Shown: positions 35,276 to 43,108 of the stretch, piece by piece
How the letters are laid out: each line of letters opens with the position of its first letter
How positions within the stretch are numbered: position 1 is the stretch's first letter
Source of the DNA: JAKVJE01 sp047722305
GTDB taxonomy: Bacteria > Actinomycetota > Actinomycetes > Actinomycetales > Microbacteriaceae
Direction: 5' to 3'
NCBI GenBank assembly: GCA_047722305.1
Contig: JBDNYM010000008.1
Coordinates: forward strand, 1-59,145
Length of the DNA stretch: 59,145 nucleotides
Program-made: the position numbers and the translations under genes
Notes under the pieces: generated by a model
Databases searched by the model: none
Told to the model about the DNA's origin: nothing
Seen by the model: the letters and a program-made list of their open reading frames with translations, nothing else

Positions 35276-36579
35276 CGCTCGCTCCCCTGGCCGGGCTGGA
35301 TGTCGAGGTCGGGACGGGCGCCGAGTTCGCGCTCCGCCCCGAAGTCGGGACGGAAATCGGGCAGGGAAGCCCCGGCCGCGCCCATCGTGGTCGGGCTCGC
35401 CTGGGCGGTCGTCGCCGCCAGCGCGGCCGCCGTGCGGGACAACGAGCGCCGATCGACTTTCCCGTTGGGCAGCCGGGGCAGCCCGAAGTCGATGTACGTG
35501 AATGCGGCCGCCGTGGCGTGACGCCCGAGACACTGATGCAGGTGGGCGTTGATCGCCTCCAGCGGCAGCCGGTGCTGCCGCAGACTGCCGTCGGCGTACC
35601 CGGCGAACCGGGTCCCCCACTTCTCGTCGGCGAACGGCGCCACCACCGCGGTGCTGAGCCCCGGCAGTTCGTGCAGCGCCTGCTCGACCTCCTCCAGGTC
35701 GAGCTTCATCCCGCCGGTCATGATCAGCTGATCCTCTCTTCCGATCACCGTGAGCACTCCGTTCTCCAGTCGACCCCGGTCTCCCGTGCGAAACCACCGG
35801 CGGCCGTCCTCCGCGAAGAAACGCGACCGCGACTGGTGGTCCGCCCTCAGATACCCCTCGGCCAGGGTCGGGCCCGCCACGCGGATGCTCTCATCCACGA
35901 CGCGCACCTCCACTCCGGGCAGGGGCACCCCGTCATAGGCACAGCCGCCGGCCGTCTCGGTGCCGCCGTAGGTGGTGACCACGTTGACGCCCGCATCCGC
36001 CGCCTGCTGCGCGAGCCGGGGGGACAACCGCTGCCCGCCGACCAGCACCGCCTGGAAGGACGCCAGCAGCCGACTGGCTTCCGTATCGTCCAAAAGCTTC
36101 CCCAGCTGCACTGGGACCAGCGCCGTATACCGTCGGTGCGCATTCATGCCTGCAGCAGCATGAACAAAGGCCTCAGCGGTGAAGTGCATCGGGCGGCACA
36201 GCACCGGCTCCGTGTCGGCCAGCAGGCTCCGCACCAGCACCTGCACGCCGGCGATGTAGTTGACAGGCAGCGCCAGCAGCCATTGGCCGGTGCCGAGACG
36301 CTCGGCCGTCGCCCGCGCCGAGGCGAGCAGCGCCGACGCCGACAGCAGCACCCGTTTGGGATGCCCCGTCGAACCGGAAGTCCGCACGATCAGGTCCGTG
36401 GTCTCCGGCACCCGTACCGTGCCGACCGCCCGCTGCTCCACCGCGAACAGTTCCACCGGGGTCGGTTCGAACGCCGTCTCGGCCGCCCCCACGATCGCCG
36501 CCCGCAGCCGCTGCTGCACGACCTCCGGCTGCGCGAGCACCACATCCACCGACCGGCCGAGCCGATTCAGAACTGCCAT
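35272..36579 (-). CDS. menE: 2-succinylbenzoate-CoA ligase (AMP-binding)
   Basis: A 435-residue acyl-CoA synthetase, compact as usual for actinobacterial MenE. P-loop RTSGSTGHPKRV, A5 motif TTYGGTETAGG, GWFRTGD-like RRWFRTGDRG, hinge GREDQLIMTGGMKLDLEEVE and the catalytic lysine LPNGKVDRRSL are intact. A low-complexity tail of about 40 residues follows. The start ATG lies 13 bases inside the end of menB. Confidence 0.93.
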   Translation of the reverse strand: MAVLNRLGRSVDVVLAQPEVVQQRLRAAIVGAAETAFEPTPVELFAVEQRAVGTVRVPETTDLIVRTSGSTGHPKRVLLSASALLASARATAERLGTGQWLLALPVNYIAGVQVLVRSLLADTEPVLCRPMHFTAEAFVHAAAGMNAHRRYTALVPVQLGKLLDDTEASRLLASFQAVLVGGQRLSPRLAQQAADAGVNVVTTYGGTETAGGCAYDGVPLPGVEVRVVDESIRVAGPTLAEGYLRADHQSRSRFFAEDGRRWFRTGDRGRLENGVLTVIGREDQLIMTGGMKLDLEEVEQALHELPGLSTAVVAPFADEKWGTRFAGYADGSLRQHRLPLEAINAHLHQCLGRHATAAAFTYIDFGLPRLPNGKVDRRSLSRTAAALAATTAQASPTTMGAAGASLPDFRPDFGAERELGARPDLDIQPGQGSER

Positions 36580-37493
36580 GGGAACGGGCTCCAATCCGGG
36601 TCCCGCTTCTGGAGGAACGAATCCCGCCCCTCCACCGCCTCGTCGGTGCCGTACGCCAGACGGGTCGCCTCGCCGGCGAAGATCTGCTGGCCGACCATGC
36701 CGTCGTCCACCGCATTCATGGAGAATTTCAGCATGCGGATCGCCGTCGGCGACTTGGTCAGGATGGTGCGGCCCCACTCGATGCCGGTGCGCTCCAGCTC
36801 GGCGTGCGGCACCACCGCGTTCACCGCCCCCATCTCGTAGGCGCGCTGCGCGTCGTAGGTCCGCGCCAGGAAGAACACCTCGCGCGCCCGCTTCTGCCCC
36901 ACCTGTCGGGCGAAGTAGGCGGAGCCGAACCCGCCGTCGAACGAGCCCACGTTGGCATCCGTCTGCTTGAACCGGGCATGCTCGCGGCTGGCGATCGAAA
37001 GATCGCAGACCACATGCAGCGAGTGCCCGCCGCCCGCCGCCCAGCCGGGCACCAGCGCGATGACCACCTTCGGCATGAACCGGATCAGCCGTTGCACCTC
37101 CAGAATGTGCAGGCGCCCACCGCGGGCCCGCTCCGAGGCGTCCACGTGATCGGCGGCCTCCGCGTACTTGTAGCCGTCGCGGTCGCGGATGCGCTGATCA
37201 CCGCCCGAGCTGAACGCCCAACCGCCGTCGGTCGGGCTGGGGCCGTTGCCGGTGAGCAGCACCACACCCACATCCGGCTGGCACCGCGCGTGATCGAGCG
37301 CACGGTACAGCTCGTCCACGGTGCGCGGACGGAAGGCGTTGCGGACCTCCGGACGGTCGAAGGCGATGCGGACGATGCCCAGCGAGACGTGGCGGTGGTA
37401 GGTGATGTCGGTGAGATCGTCGAAGCCCGGAACCGCTCGCCACGACGCCGAGTCGAACAGTGCGGACACCGGGGTCCGGGAAGTCGTGCTCAT
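36567..37493 (-). CDS. menB: 1,4-dihydroxy-2-naphthoyl-CoA synthase
   Basis: A 308-residue crotonase-fold enzyme cyclising succinylbenzoyl-CoA. Conserved AFDRPEVRNAFRPRTVDEL, SSGGDQRIRDRDGYKY, PGWAAGGGHSLHVVCDLSIAS and DANVGSFDGGFGSAY are diagnostic of MenB. The ATG at 37493 is preferred over the GTG at 37502 since TACAGT (37506-37501) gives the leaderless spacing of seven. Divergent from menC. Confidence 0.95.
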   Translation of the reverse strand: MSTTSRTPVSALFDSASWRAVPGFDDLTDITYHRHVSLGIVRIAFDRPEVRNAFRPRTVDELYRALDHARCQPDVGVVLLTGNGPSPTDGGWAFSSGGDQRIRDRDGYKYAEAADHVDASERARGGRLHILEVQRLIRFMPKVVIALVPGWAAGGGHSLHVVCDLSIASREHARFKQTDANVGSFDGGFGSAYFARQVGQKRAREVFFLARTYDAQRAYEMGAVNAVVPHAELERTGIEWGRTILTKSPTAIRMLKFSMNAVDDGMVGQQIFAGEATRLAYGTDEAVEGRDSFLQKRDPDWSPFPWQF

Positions 37494-37500
37494 GCGCTCC

Positions 37501-37506
37501 ACTGTA
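37501..37506 (-). promoter_or_regulatory. leaderless -10 for menB-menE-menA operon
   Basis: TACAGT on the minus strand, seven bases before the ATG at 37493. It may also drive the PLDc_N gene and menD. Confidence 0.5.
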
Positions 37507-37701
37507 CTGGGGGAGGTCGCGGGAGGCGCGGGTTCGGGCTCCTGGACGGTGTGCGGACGGGTACGGACGCTGCCGCACCTCGTCGACCGACATGCGCTGG
37601 CGTATGTACAGCCGTGCGAGCTTCGCCGTCACCGGGCCGGGAGCCACGAGCGCTGTGCACCAGCGCCAGCCCCGCCACTGCCCGACGGCGCCCGGCTCTC
37701 C

Positions 37702-37707
37702 TACACT
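37702..37707 (+). promoter_or_regulatory. leaderless -10 for menC
   Basis: TACACT, seven bases before GTG 37715. It decides that start over longer upstream readings. Confidence 0.55.
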
Positions 37708-37714
37708 GGGCCGC

Positions 37715-38779
37715 GTGTCCTCACCCGCCGTCCCCGACCCACTCGACCCCGATCGTCCACCGGCCCGCATCACCGTGCCGGACGACGTGGAGCTGCCGGG
37801 CCTCTCTGACATCCTCTCGTCGCTGCACGTCGTCTCGCTGCCGATGACGGTGCGCTTCCGCGGCATTCAGCGCCGGGAGGCGGCCCTGTTCCGCGGACCC
37901 GCGGGCTGGACCGAGTTCTCGCCGTTTCTCGAATACGGCACGGCGGAGGCCGCCAACTGGCTGGCGGGCGCGATCGACTACGGCTGGGGGACGCAGGTGC
38001 CTGCCCGGCGCGACCGCGTCGAGGTGAACGCGACCATTCCGGCCGTCTCCGCCGCCGAGGTGCCGAGAGTGCTCGCCGCCTACGGCCCGGTGGGGACGGT
38101 GAAGGTGAAGGTCGCCGGCGCGGGCTCGGATCTGCAGCAGGATGTGGAGCGGGTCGCCGCCGTGCGGTGTGCGGCCGGCGCAGAGGTGCGCATTCGCATC
38201 GACGCGAACGGCGGCTGGACCGTGGCGCAGGCGACGACGGCGCTGGAGGCTTTCGCCCCGTTCGGCCTGGAGTACATCGAGCAGCCCGTCGCCGCCTTGG
38301 CCGACCTGGCCGAAGTGCACCATCGCGCCGCCGCGGTCGGCATTCCGATTGCGGCCGACGAGGCGATCCGCAAAGCCGGCGACCCGGAGCGGGTGGCCGA
38401 GCTGGGGGCCGCCGACCTCATGATTCTGAAGGCGCAGCCCCTGGGCGGCATCCGCCGCGCACTGGAGACCGCCACCCGGTGCGGGCTGCCCGCCATCGTC
38501 TCCAGCGCCCTCGACACGTCGGTCGGTCTGGGGATGGGGACGGAACTGGCCGGGGCCCTGCCGGAGTTGTGGCACGCGTGCGGGCTGGCGACCGGGACGC
38601 TGCTGCAGCGCGATGTCGCCCTGCCCCCGCTGCGGCCGGACCGCGGCACGCTGCCGGTAGGACGGTGCGCGCCCGCTCCGCGAGCGCTGGCCGCCGCCGC
38701 CGCGTCGCCGGACCGCCGCATGTGGTGGGCCCGGCGCATCGCCGACTGCCTCGACGAGCTGCGCACCCGCCGCGGGTGA
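37715..38779 (+). CDS. menC: o-succinylbenzoate synthase
   Basis: A 354-residue enolase-superfamily enzyme that dehydrates SHCHC. The catalytic lysine is in VKVKVAG; metal ligands are in IDANGGW (Asp), EYIEQP (Glu) and AADEAI (Asp); the second lysine is in MILKAQPLGGI. Divergent from menB with about 220 bases between, so the pathway has outward-facing promoters. menH is not seen in this window. Confidence 0.93.
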   Translation: MSSPAVPDPLDPDRPPARITVPDDVELPGLSDILSSLHVVSLPMTVRFRGIQRREAALFRGPAGWTEFSPFLEYGTAEAANWLAGAIDYGWGTQVPARRDRVEVNATIPAVSAAEVPRVLAAYGPVGTVKVKVAGAGSDLQQDVERVAAVRCAAGAEVRIRIDANGGWTVAQATTALEAFAPFGLEYIEQPVAALADLAEVHHRAAAVGIPIAADEAIRKAGDPERVAELGAADLMILKAQPLGGIRRALETATRCGLPAIVSSALDTSVGLGMGTELAGALPELWHACGLATGTLLQRDVALPPLRPDRGTLPVGRCAPAPRALAAAAASPDRRMWWARRIADCLDELRTRRG

Positions 38780-38919
38780 GATCGACGGTGCGGACCGCGG
38801 TAAGCCCCAGCGCGATGCCGGCCGACCCACTCCCGTCAAACCGTCAGAGAGGACACGGACGCGCGCGCAGCGTCGTCAACCTCTCGTGATGCCGTCGGCG
38901 AACTCCCGGTGCACCCCGA

Positions 38920-39705
38920 CTACCCCAGATGGGCGCGCAGCAGATCGTGCTGGCGGAGATAGGCGACGAGGGGGGAATAGGGGTCGATGGATTCCACACC
39001 GTACGGCACGACGGCCATATCCGGGTTCTGCAATTCCACCTCGAGCGGCTGCTCCGGGGTCGCAGGGGTGATGCAGGTGAGCTGCAGGGTGGCCACGCCG
39101 AGTACCGGCAGTACGTACCGCCCCTGCAACGGTTTTTTCGCGCGCGGGGTGAGCGCGGCGATCGTCGGCGTCACATCCACCCCGGCGTAGCGGCAGGTCG
39201 TCCCCTCCGGCAGCCACCTCACCTCGGTGACGTCCATGCCGAGCGGTTTCCCAGTGGCATTATCGCTGCTCTGGATCGTGAAAGTATCGCCGGTGGCGGC
39301 CTTGCGCACGGAGAGCAACTGCTGCACGTCCCGACCCCCGAGGCGGTAGGAGACCGACACCGAGTAGCGCCCTCGATCGATCTGATCAAACGATTGCACC
39401 TTGTCGATACGGACCGAGCCCGGACGGTCCTCGACGTGCCGGTAGAGATCATCAGTGAGGAAGCGCTGCTGCGGCGAGCCGTCGTACCGGTAGTCGGTGA
39501 GGGCGACCGCCGCCTGGACTTTTCCTGCCCGCAGATCGGCGAAAAACTCGGTCACCAACTGCTCCGCCGCAGCCCGATCGTCTTTCTCGCGCTGCGCCCG
39601 GAGGTGGGGCGGGATCAAGATCACACAGAAAAACACCACCGGGACGAGCACCGCGACCACGATGGCGACGACGACCTTCACCGAACGGACACGAGATGCG
39701 GCCAT
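38920..39705 (-). CDS. membrane-anchored protein at the end of the T7SS locus
   Basis: 261 residues: an N-terminal anchor (KVVVAIVVAVLVPVVFFCVILI, about residues 9-31), a short coiled segment and an extracytoplasmic domain of mixed strands, including an NTF2-like-looking stretch ADLRAGKVQAAVALTDYRYDG and YSVSVSYRLGG. I do not recognise the family. Its start overlaps the upstream gene by 28 bases, so it is the last member of the third T7SS transcription unit. Confidence 0.75.
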   Translation of the reverse strand: MAASRVRSVKVVVAIVVAVLVPVVFFCVILIPPHLRAQREKDDRAAAEQLVTEFFADLRAGKVQAAVALTDYRYDGSPQQRFLTDDLYRHVEDRPGSVRIDKVQSFDQIDRGRYSVSVSYRLGGRDVQQLLSVRKAATGDTFTIQSSDNATGKPLGMDVTEVRWLPEGTTCRYAGVDVTPTIAALTPRAKKPLQGRYVLPVLGVATLQLTCITPATPEQPLEVELQNPDMAVVPYGVESIDPYSPLVAYLRQHDLLRAHLG

Positions 39706-40376
39706 CTGCCCGGGATCTCCTCTTCGACGGAAGCGAGCTGACTCACCTGCGCGTGCCAGGAGTTGTCAAACGCCGTGATCATCTTGATCAGGCCGGCGAC
39801 GGCGGTGATGATCGCCGCAATCACCGCGATGATCGGCCCGACGACGGTCTCTGCCGAGACGACGGCGGCCGCGAGTTCCACGGCCAGGGCGGTGATGACT
39901 CCGAATGCCGTCGCCCAGTAGGTGTCGATCGCCGCCGCCATCGATTCGAGCGAACCCCGCACCGTATCGGCAAGCGGGCCGACACCGGCCAGAGCTTTTC
40001 GCTGGCCCGCGATCCCATCTTTGTATGCCTCCGCACCGCGACCACTCCAGTAATAGTTCGCACGCAGCTGATCGGTGCCGATCTCCTCCCCGGCCGCCTT
40101 GGTCCGGGAGACGACCGAGTCGAGCCACGTCTGTTCCGCCCTTCGGAGCGCACCGGAATCGCCGACGTATTTGAGGGCCTCGTCGACTTTCGCGAAGAAT
40201 TCTTCGACCTTCGCCGTCAGTGTCGACCACAATTCGCGAGCCTGGTCCGCGACCCACCGCATCGCTTCGGGAAGCTCTTGCAATACCGAGTTGATGGCAT
40301 CGGTGAACTCATCGAACAACTGCTCGGTACGCTGAACTTCTCGTACTACTTCTTGCACTACCTCAGGCGCAGACAT
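39678..40376 (-). CDS. WXG-like T7SS-associated membrane protein
   Basis: 232 residues. A helical N-terminal half, a WXG-like turn in the middle (NYYWSGRGAEAYKD), then a hydrophobic hairpin around residues 155-200 (VVGPIIAVIAAIITAVAGLI). It has the helix-turn-helix pattern of WXG100/LXG substrates but adds membrane segments and lacks a recognisable C-terminal toxin domain. It could be a membrane-inserting substrate or a secreted partner. Function unknown. Confidence 0.7.
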   Translation of the reverse strand: MSAPEVVQEVVREVQRTEQLFDEFTDAINSVLQELPEAMRWVADQARELWSTLTAKVEEFFAKVDEALKYVGDSGALRRAEQTWLDSVVSRTKAAGEEIGTDQLRANYYWSGRGAEAYKDGIAGQRKALAGVGPLADTVRGSLESMAAAIDTYWATAFGVITALAVELAAAVVSAETVVGPIIAVIAAIITAVAGLIKMITAFDNSWHAQVSQLASVEEEIPGRWPHLVSVR

Positions 40377-40408
40377 TGCATCTTCCTCTCCTGCCGACCG
40401 ACTTTCAC

Positions 40409-40726
40409 CTATTTGGAGAGACTCCAGGTATGGGCCAGGGTGCCGGCGATATCCTGCTCGTTGCTCTCGTACTCTCGGCGGACCTCACGGAGGGTGTCCC
40501 CCACGGTCTGGACGACGTCTTTCCCCGCCCGAAGGTAATCGCCGAAGAGTGTGCACACGTTCTGATACTTCTCCGCCACCTCAGCAGCACGTCCGGTAAA
40601 CGCGGATGGGACCACTGCGACGTCGGCCATCCCGGATACGGCTTTCGCCGTGTCTGAGGCGGCACTATCCCATTGCCCGGCATCGCTCGAGAGCGCATCG
40701 AAATTCGCCTTGAACTCACCACACAT
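40409..40726 (-). CDS. small EspC-like/WXG-like T7SS protein
   Basis: 105 residues, two predicted helices with AFTGRAAEVAEKYQ at the turn instead of W-x-G. The second helix ends in YESNE, which fits the T7SS export signal Y-x-x-x-D/E. Length and pattern resemble the EspC/T7SS-target family. ATG 40726 has AGGAAAG upstream. Probably a substrate or export partner. Confidence 0.75.
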   Translation of the reverse strand: MCGEFKANFDALSSDAGQWDSAASDTAKAVSGMADVAVVPSAFTGRAAEVAEKYQNVCTLFGDYLRAGKDVVQTVGDTLREVRREYESNEQDIAGTLAHTWSLSK

Positions 40727-40759
40727 GTTCTTCCTTTCCTGTATGCCTTGCTCTGCCCG

Positions 40760-41533
40760 CTACGCCTCCGGGACGATGGCCCGGATGAGCGCCTCAGGAT
40801 CACTGACGAGATCGGCGATGCGCTGCAACCGAGAACCGGCGAGAGGCGAGTCGGACCGTGCCTCGCGCGCGCGTTTCTGCGCCTCGGCAATGGATTGCGT
40901 GACGACCGTCGATATCCGTGAGGAGGGCTGCCGGTCGACCCACGCCGCGTCCAAGGACACGTCGGTCAGCCGCCCACCGGCGTCGACTTCGACCGTCACC
41001 CCGGTACTGCTGGCGGAACGGAAGCGCGCCACTCGCACCCGATGCAGATCCGAGAGGAATTCGTCCAGAGCCGAGGTGACCTGACCGGCCAGGCTTTGGA
41101 GATTCTCAGCCACACCGCTGAGATCTGCACCCCGCTCTCGCTGCCGGTCGAACTCGTCCTCAATTCGGTCCGGAAGCGAGTCCCGGGCGAATGACGTCGG
41201 TCGGGCACGGGGCGCCGGGCCGTCCTCCAGCCGCTTCAGATTCTCGGCCCAGTCTTGCAGGGGCCGATACTCCGCCTGCCGATAGACACTCAGGATGGCG
41301 TCCGCCAACTGGACCGGCTCGTAGTGGTCGCGCCAGGCCTCCGTCACCCGCACGGTGGCAGCCTTCTCCGGTGGAGAGGAGACCGTCACCGCGATCGTCC
41401 GAAACGTATCGGTCTCCTGCGGAGCCGGCTGCGGGACTCCCCGGTCGGCCTCCGCTGCCGCCGAGAGCAACTGCAACGTGCTATCGAGGCTCTCTCGCAG
41501 CTCATGCAATGCATCCACGTCTGCTGGCATCAT
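40760..41533 (-). CDS. YbaB/EbfC-like protein of the T7SS locus
   Basis: 257 residues from ATG 41533 (ATG 41530 is equally possible; GAGGAAAGGG is upstream). A central coiled region (IEDEFDRQRERGADLSGVAENLQSL) is followed by a YbaB-like domain: VEVDAGGRLTDVSLDAAWVD...STVVTQSIAEAQKRARE. YbaB-like proteins are common in non-mycobacterial T7SS loci, but their job there is unclear. An N-terminal extension to 41608 is not supported. Confidence 0.7.
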   Translation of the reverse strand: MMPADVDALHELRESLDSTLQLLSAAAEADRGVPQPAPQETDTFRTIAVTVSSPPEKAATVRVTEAWRDHYEPVQLADAILSVYRQAEYRPLQDWAENLKRLEDGPAPRARPTSFARDSLPDRIEDEFDRQRERGADLSGVAENLQSLAGQVTSALDEFLSDLHRVRVARFRSASSTGVTVEVDAGGRLTDVSLDAAWVDRQPSSRISTVVTQSIAEAQKRAREARSDSPLAGSRLQRIADLVSDPEALIRAIVPEA

Positions 41534-41664
41534 GACCCTTTCCTCTGCGCAGCTATGCACTACCCGTTCAGACGCCTCCCCCTCGGCAACTGCCGGAGAA
41601 TGATTCACCTCTCACGGCAGAACGAGGGCGAAACCAGCACAGGGAGGCTCTCCCGCGAAATGGG

Positions 41665-41955
41665 TCAGAACGAGAAGCGCTTGGCCGAACTGTTGTCGCT
41701 GCTGACGTAGGTGGAGGAGATCTCCGCGGTTTTCTGCGAGATCGTCTGCAACAGCTGCTGAATCTCACTGAGTGACTTGTTCCACTCCACCTGGGCCACG
41801 TGATACGACTGCTGGGCCGCACCATCCCACGACCCGATCAACTGCTTGACCTGCGAATCCAGGGTCTCAAGCTCATTGCGAATCCCATCCGCTCCCCGAG
41901 CGATCTCGGCCGAAAGTGAATTCACCTGTTCCGGAGTAACTGCGAACGATTCCAT
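41665..41955 (-). CDS. WXG100 family T7SS substrate (EsxA-like)
   Basis: 96 residues with the central turn IGSWDGAAQQSYHVAQVEW (W-D-G) between two helices, and a C-terminal YVSSD that matches the Y-x-x-x-D export signal. With the neighbour at 42015-42326 it probably forms the secreted Esx heterodimer; this member carries the signal. ATG 41955 is preferred to GTG 41964 on length. Confidence 0.92.
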   Translation of the reverse strand: MESFAVTPEQVNSLSAEIARGADGIRNELETLDSQVKQLIGSWDGAAQQSYHVAQVEWNKSLSEIQQLLQTISQKTAEISSTYVSSDNSSAKRFSF

Positions 41956-42014
41956 AATCTGCACTACCTTTCGAAAGAAAGAAACACTGTTATATATGTT
42001 GAATACCGCAGCAC

Positions 42015-42326
42015 TCAGCCCAGCATCGATCCCAAGTTCTTGATCACCGACTGATGCTGCTCTTCCGTCGCCGCCTCATCACGCTCAGTCGCCCGCAGTG
42101 AATCTTCCAGGTTCACGAGCACGTTATTCAGCTTCGTGGTCTCTTCATTCCAGCGTTGCATCAACGAGGTGAACGCCGTCGCCGCCGAACCCGTCCAGTA
42201 CCCAGACAACTGCTCGATCTGGCCCCGTACATTCCCGATCTGTGAATCAATACCCGTCTTCGCCTCGCGCACCGCATCAGCGCCCTTCTTCAGCGCACCC
42301 GCTTCAGCAGAAATCTGATTAGCCAT
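42015..42326 (-). CDS. WXG100 family T7SS substrate (EsxB-like)
   Basis: 103 residues with the turn LSGYWTGSAATAF (W-T-G). No Y-x-x-x-D/E at the C-terminus, so it is probably the partner carried out with the neighbouring protein. ATG has AAAGAGGTG upstream. First gene of the third T7SS unit, behind the shared promoter element at 42429-42469. Confidence 0.92.
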   Translation of the reverse strand: MANQISAEAGALKKGADAVREAKTGIDSQIGNVRGQIEQLSGYWTGSAATAFTSLMQRWNEETTKLNNVLVNLEDSLRATERDEAATEEQHQSVIKNLGSMLG

Positions 42327-42428
42327 ATCGCACCTCTTTCCTCATCTACCCACAACGAGCAGATATCTGTTCTCAGTTGTTCTCCATCGCCGGATCCGAC
42401 CGCGGCCGATACATCCTTCGACATTCAC

Positions 42429-42469
42429 AGACTACGAGACCACTCCATTCGAATCGGAGTTCTCCACAG
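42429..42469 (-). promoter_or_regulatory. T7SS promoter C (activator-like box plus -10)
   Basis: On the minus strand, CTGTGGAGAACT starts at 42469, and TAGTCT lies at 42434-42429. The spacing from box (ending 42459) to -10 is 24 bases, the same as at 53080-53120 and 57293-57333. No TTGACA-like -35. Confidence 0.65.
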
Positions 42470-42494
42470 AAATCCGACCGACGTGTTTTCCCGC

Positions 42495-43058
42495 TCAGTC
42501 GGACACCTGCTCCTGCTCCGAACCCGTGCCATGAGTGATGCTCGGCGAGGAGAAGATGATGTATCGGAAGACGTCGTCGTCCACCGCCTCCTCGAAAGCA
42601 CCATCGGCGCGCGTCAGTAAGAAACTCAGGGAGTTGAACGCCCACGCGATGTGCTGCGAGCACTCGACGGTCGGCGACGTCATCGGCTCCCAGCGCCGTC
42701 TGGCCCCGAACCGGCGGAGCGAGACCGAAACGGCCGCGAGCGCGCTGCCGGCGAAGGCCGGGTCCGCCCACGCCCAGAGGAAACTCGACGTGGACCGAGT
42801 GTAGGTACCGATCAGCTGGGCGGGGGCCGTGACCTGGGCACCGCCTTCGAAGTTGAACACGATGCACCCTCGGGCCGGGTCAAGCCGGTAGGAGATCTCG
42901 TGCCCGAAGTTCCAGGTCGCCGAGTGCAGCGCCCACGTCTTGGACAGTCGGGCGTTCGCGACGGCCACCAGCTCCCGGAACGAGTACCGGTTGATCTCTT
43001 CGGTGGCCATGGCCGAATGCAGCGCCCGCTGCTGCCGTTCTCTCGCCGTGTCTCCCAT
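42495..43058 (-). CDS. DUF6882-like protein inside the T7SS locus
   Basis: 187 residues, soluble, no signal peptide. YRLDPARGCIVF, PAQLIGTYTRSTSSFLWAW and AFEEAVDDDVFRYIIFSS align with the protein at 7038-7568. The conserved aromatic W-x-W block suggests a ligand- or partner-binding fold. It sits between eccC and the WXG100 pair, where chaperones or effectors are often encoded; a chaperone or immunity-like role is possible but not shown. Confidence 0.75.
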   Translation of the reverse strand: MGDTARERQQRALHSAMATEEINRYSFRELVAVANARLSKTWALHSATWNFGHEISYRLDPARGCIVFNFEGGAQVTAPAQLIGTYTRSTSSFLWAWADPAFAGSALAAVSVSLRRFGARRRWEPMTSPTVECSQHIAWAFNSLSFLLTRADGAFEEAVDDDVFRYIIFSSPSITHGTGSEQEQVSD

Positions 43059-43108
43059 ATTGCTGCGTTTCTCTCTCCTGAAGGCGCTCCATCATCGGGG
43101 CGCCGAAT

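Noticed and set aside
41552..41562. Fourth copy of the T7SS promoter element (GCTATGCACTA)
   Set aside because: It matches only in part, and no TAnnnT lies 24 bases downstream on the minus strand.
41530..41608. Longer N-terminus for the YbaB-like protein
   Set aside because: The extra 25 residues precede a good ribosome site for ATG 41533 and show no conserved features.
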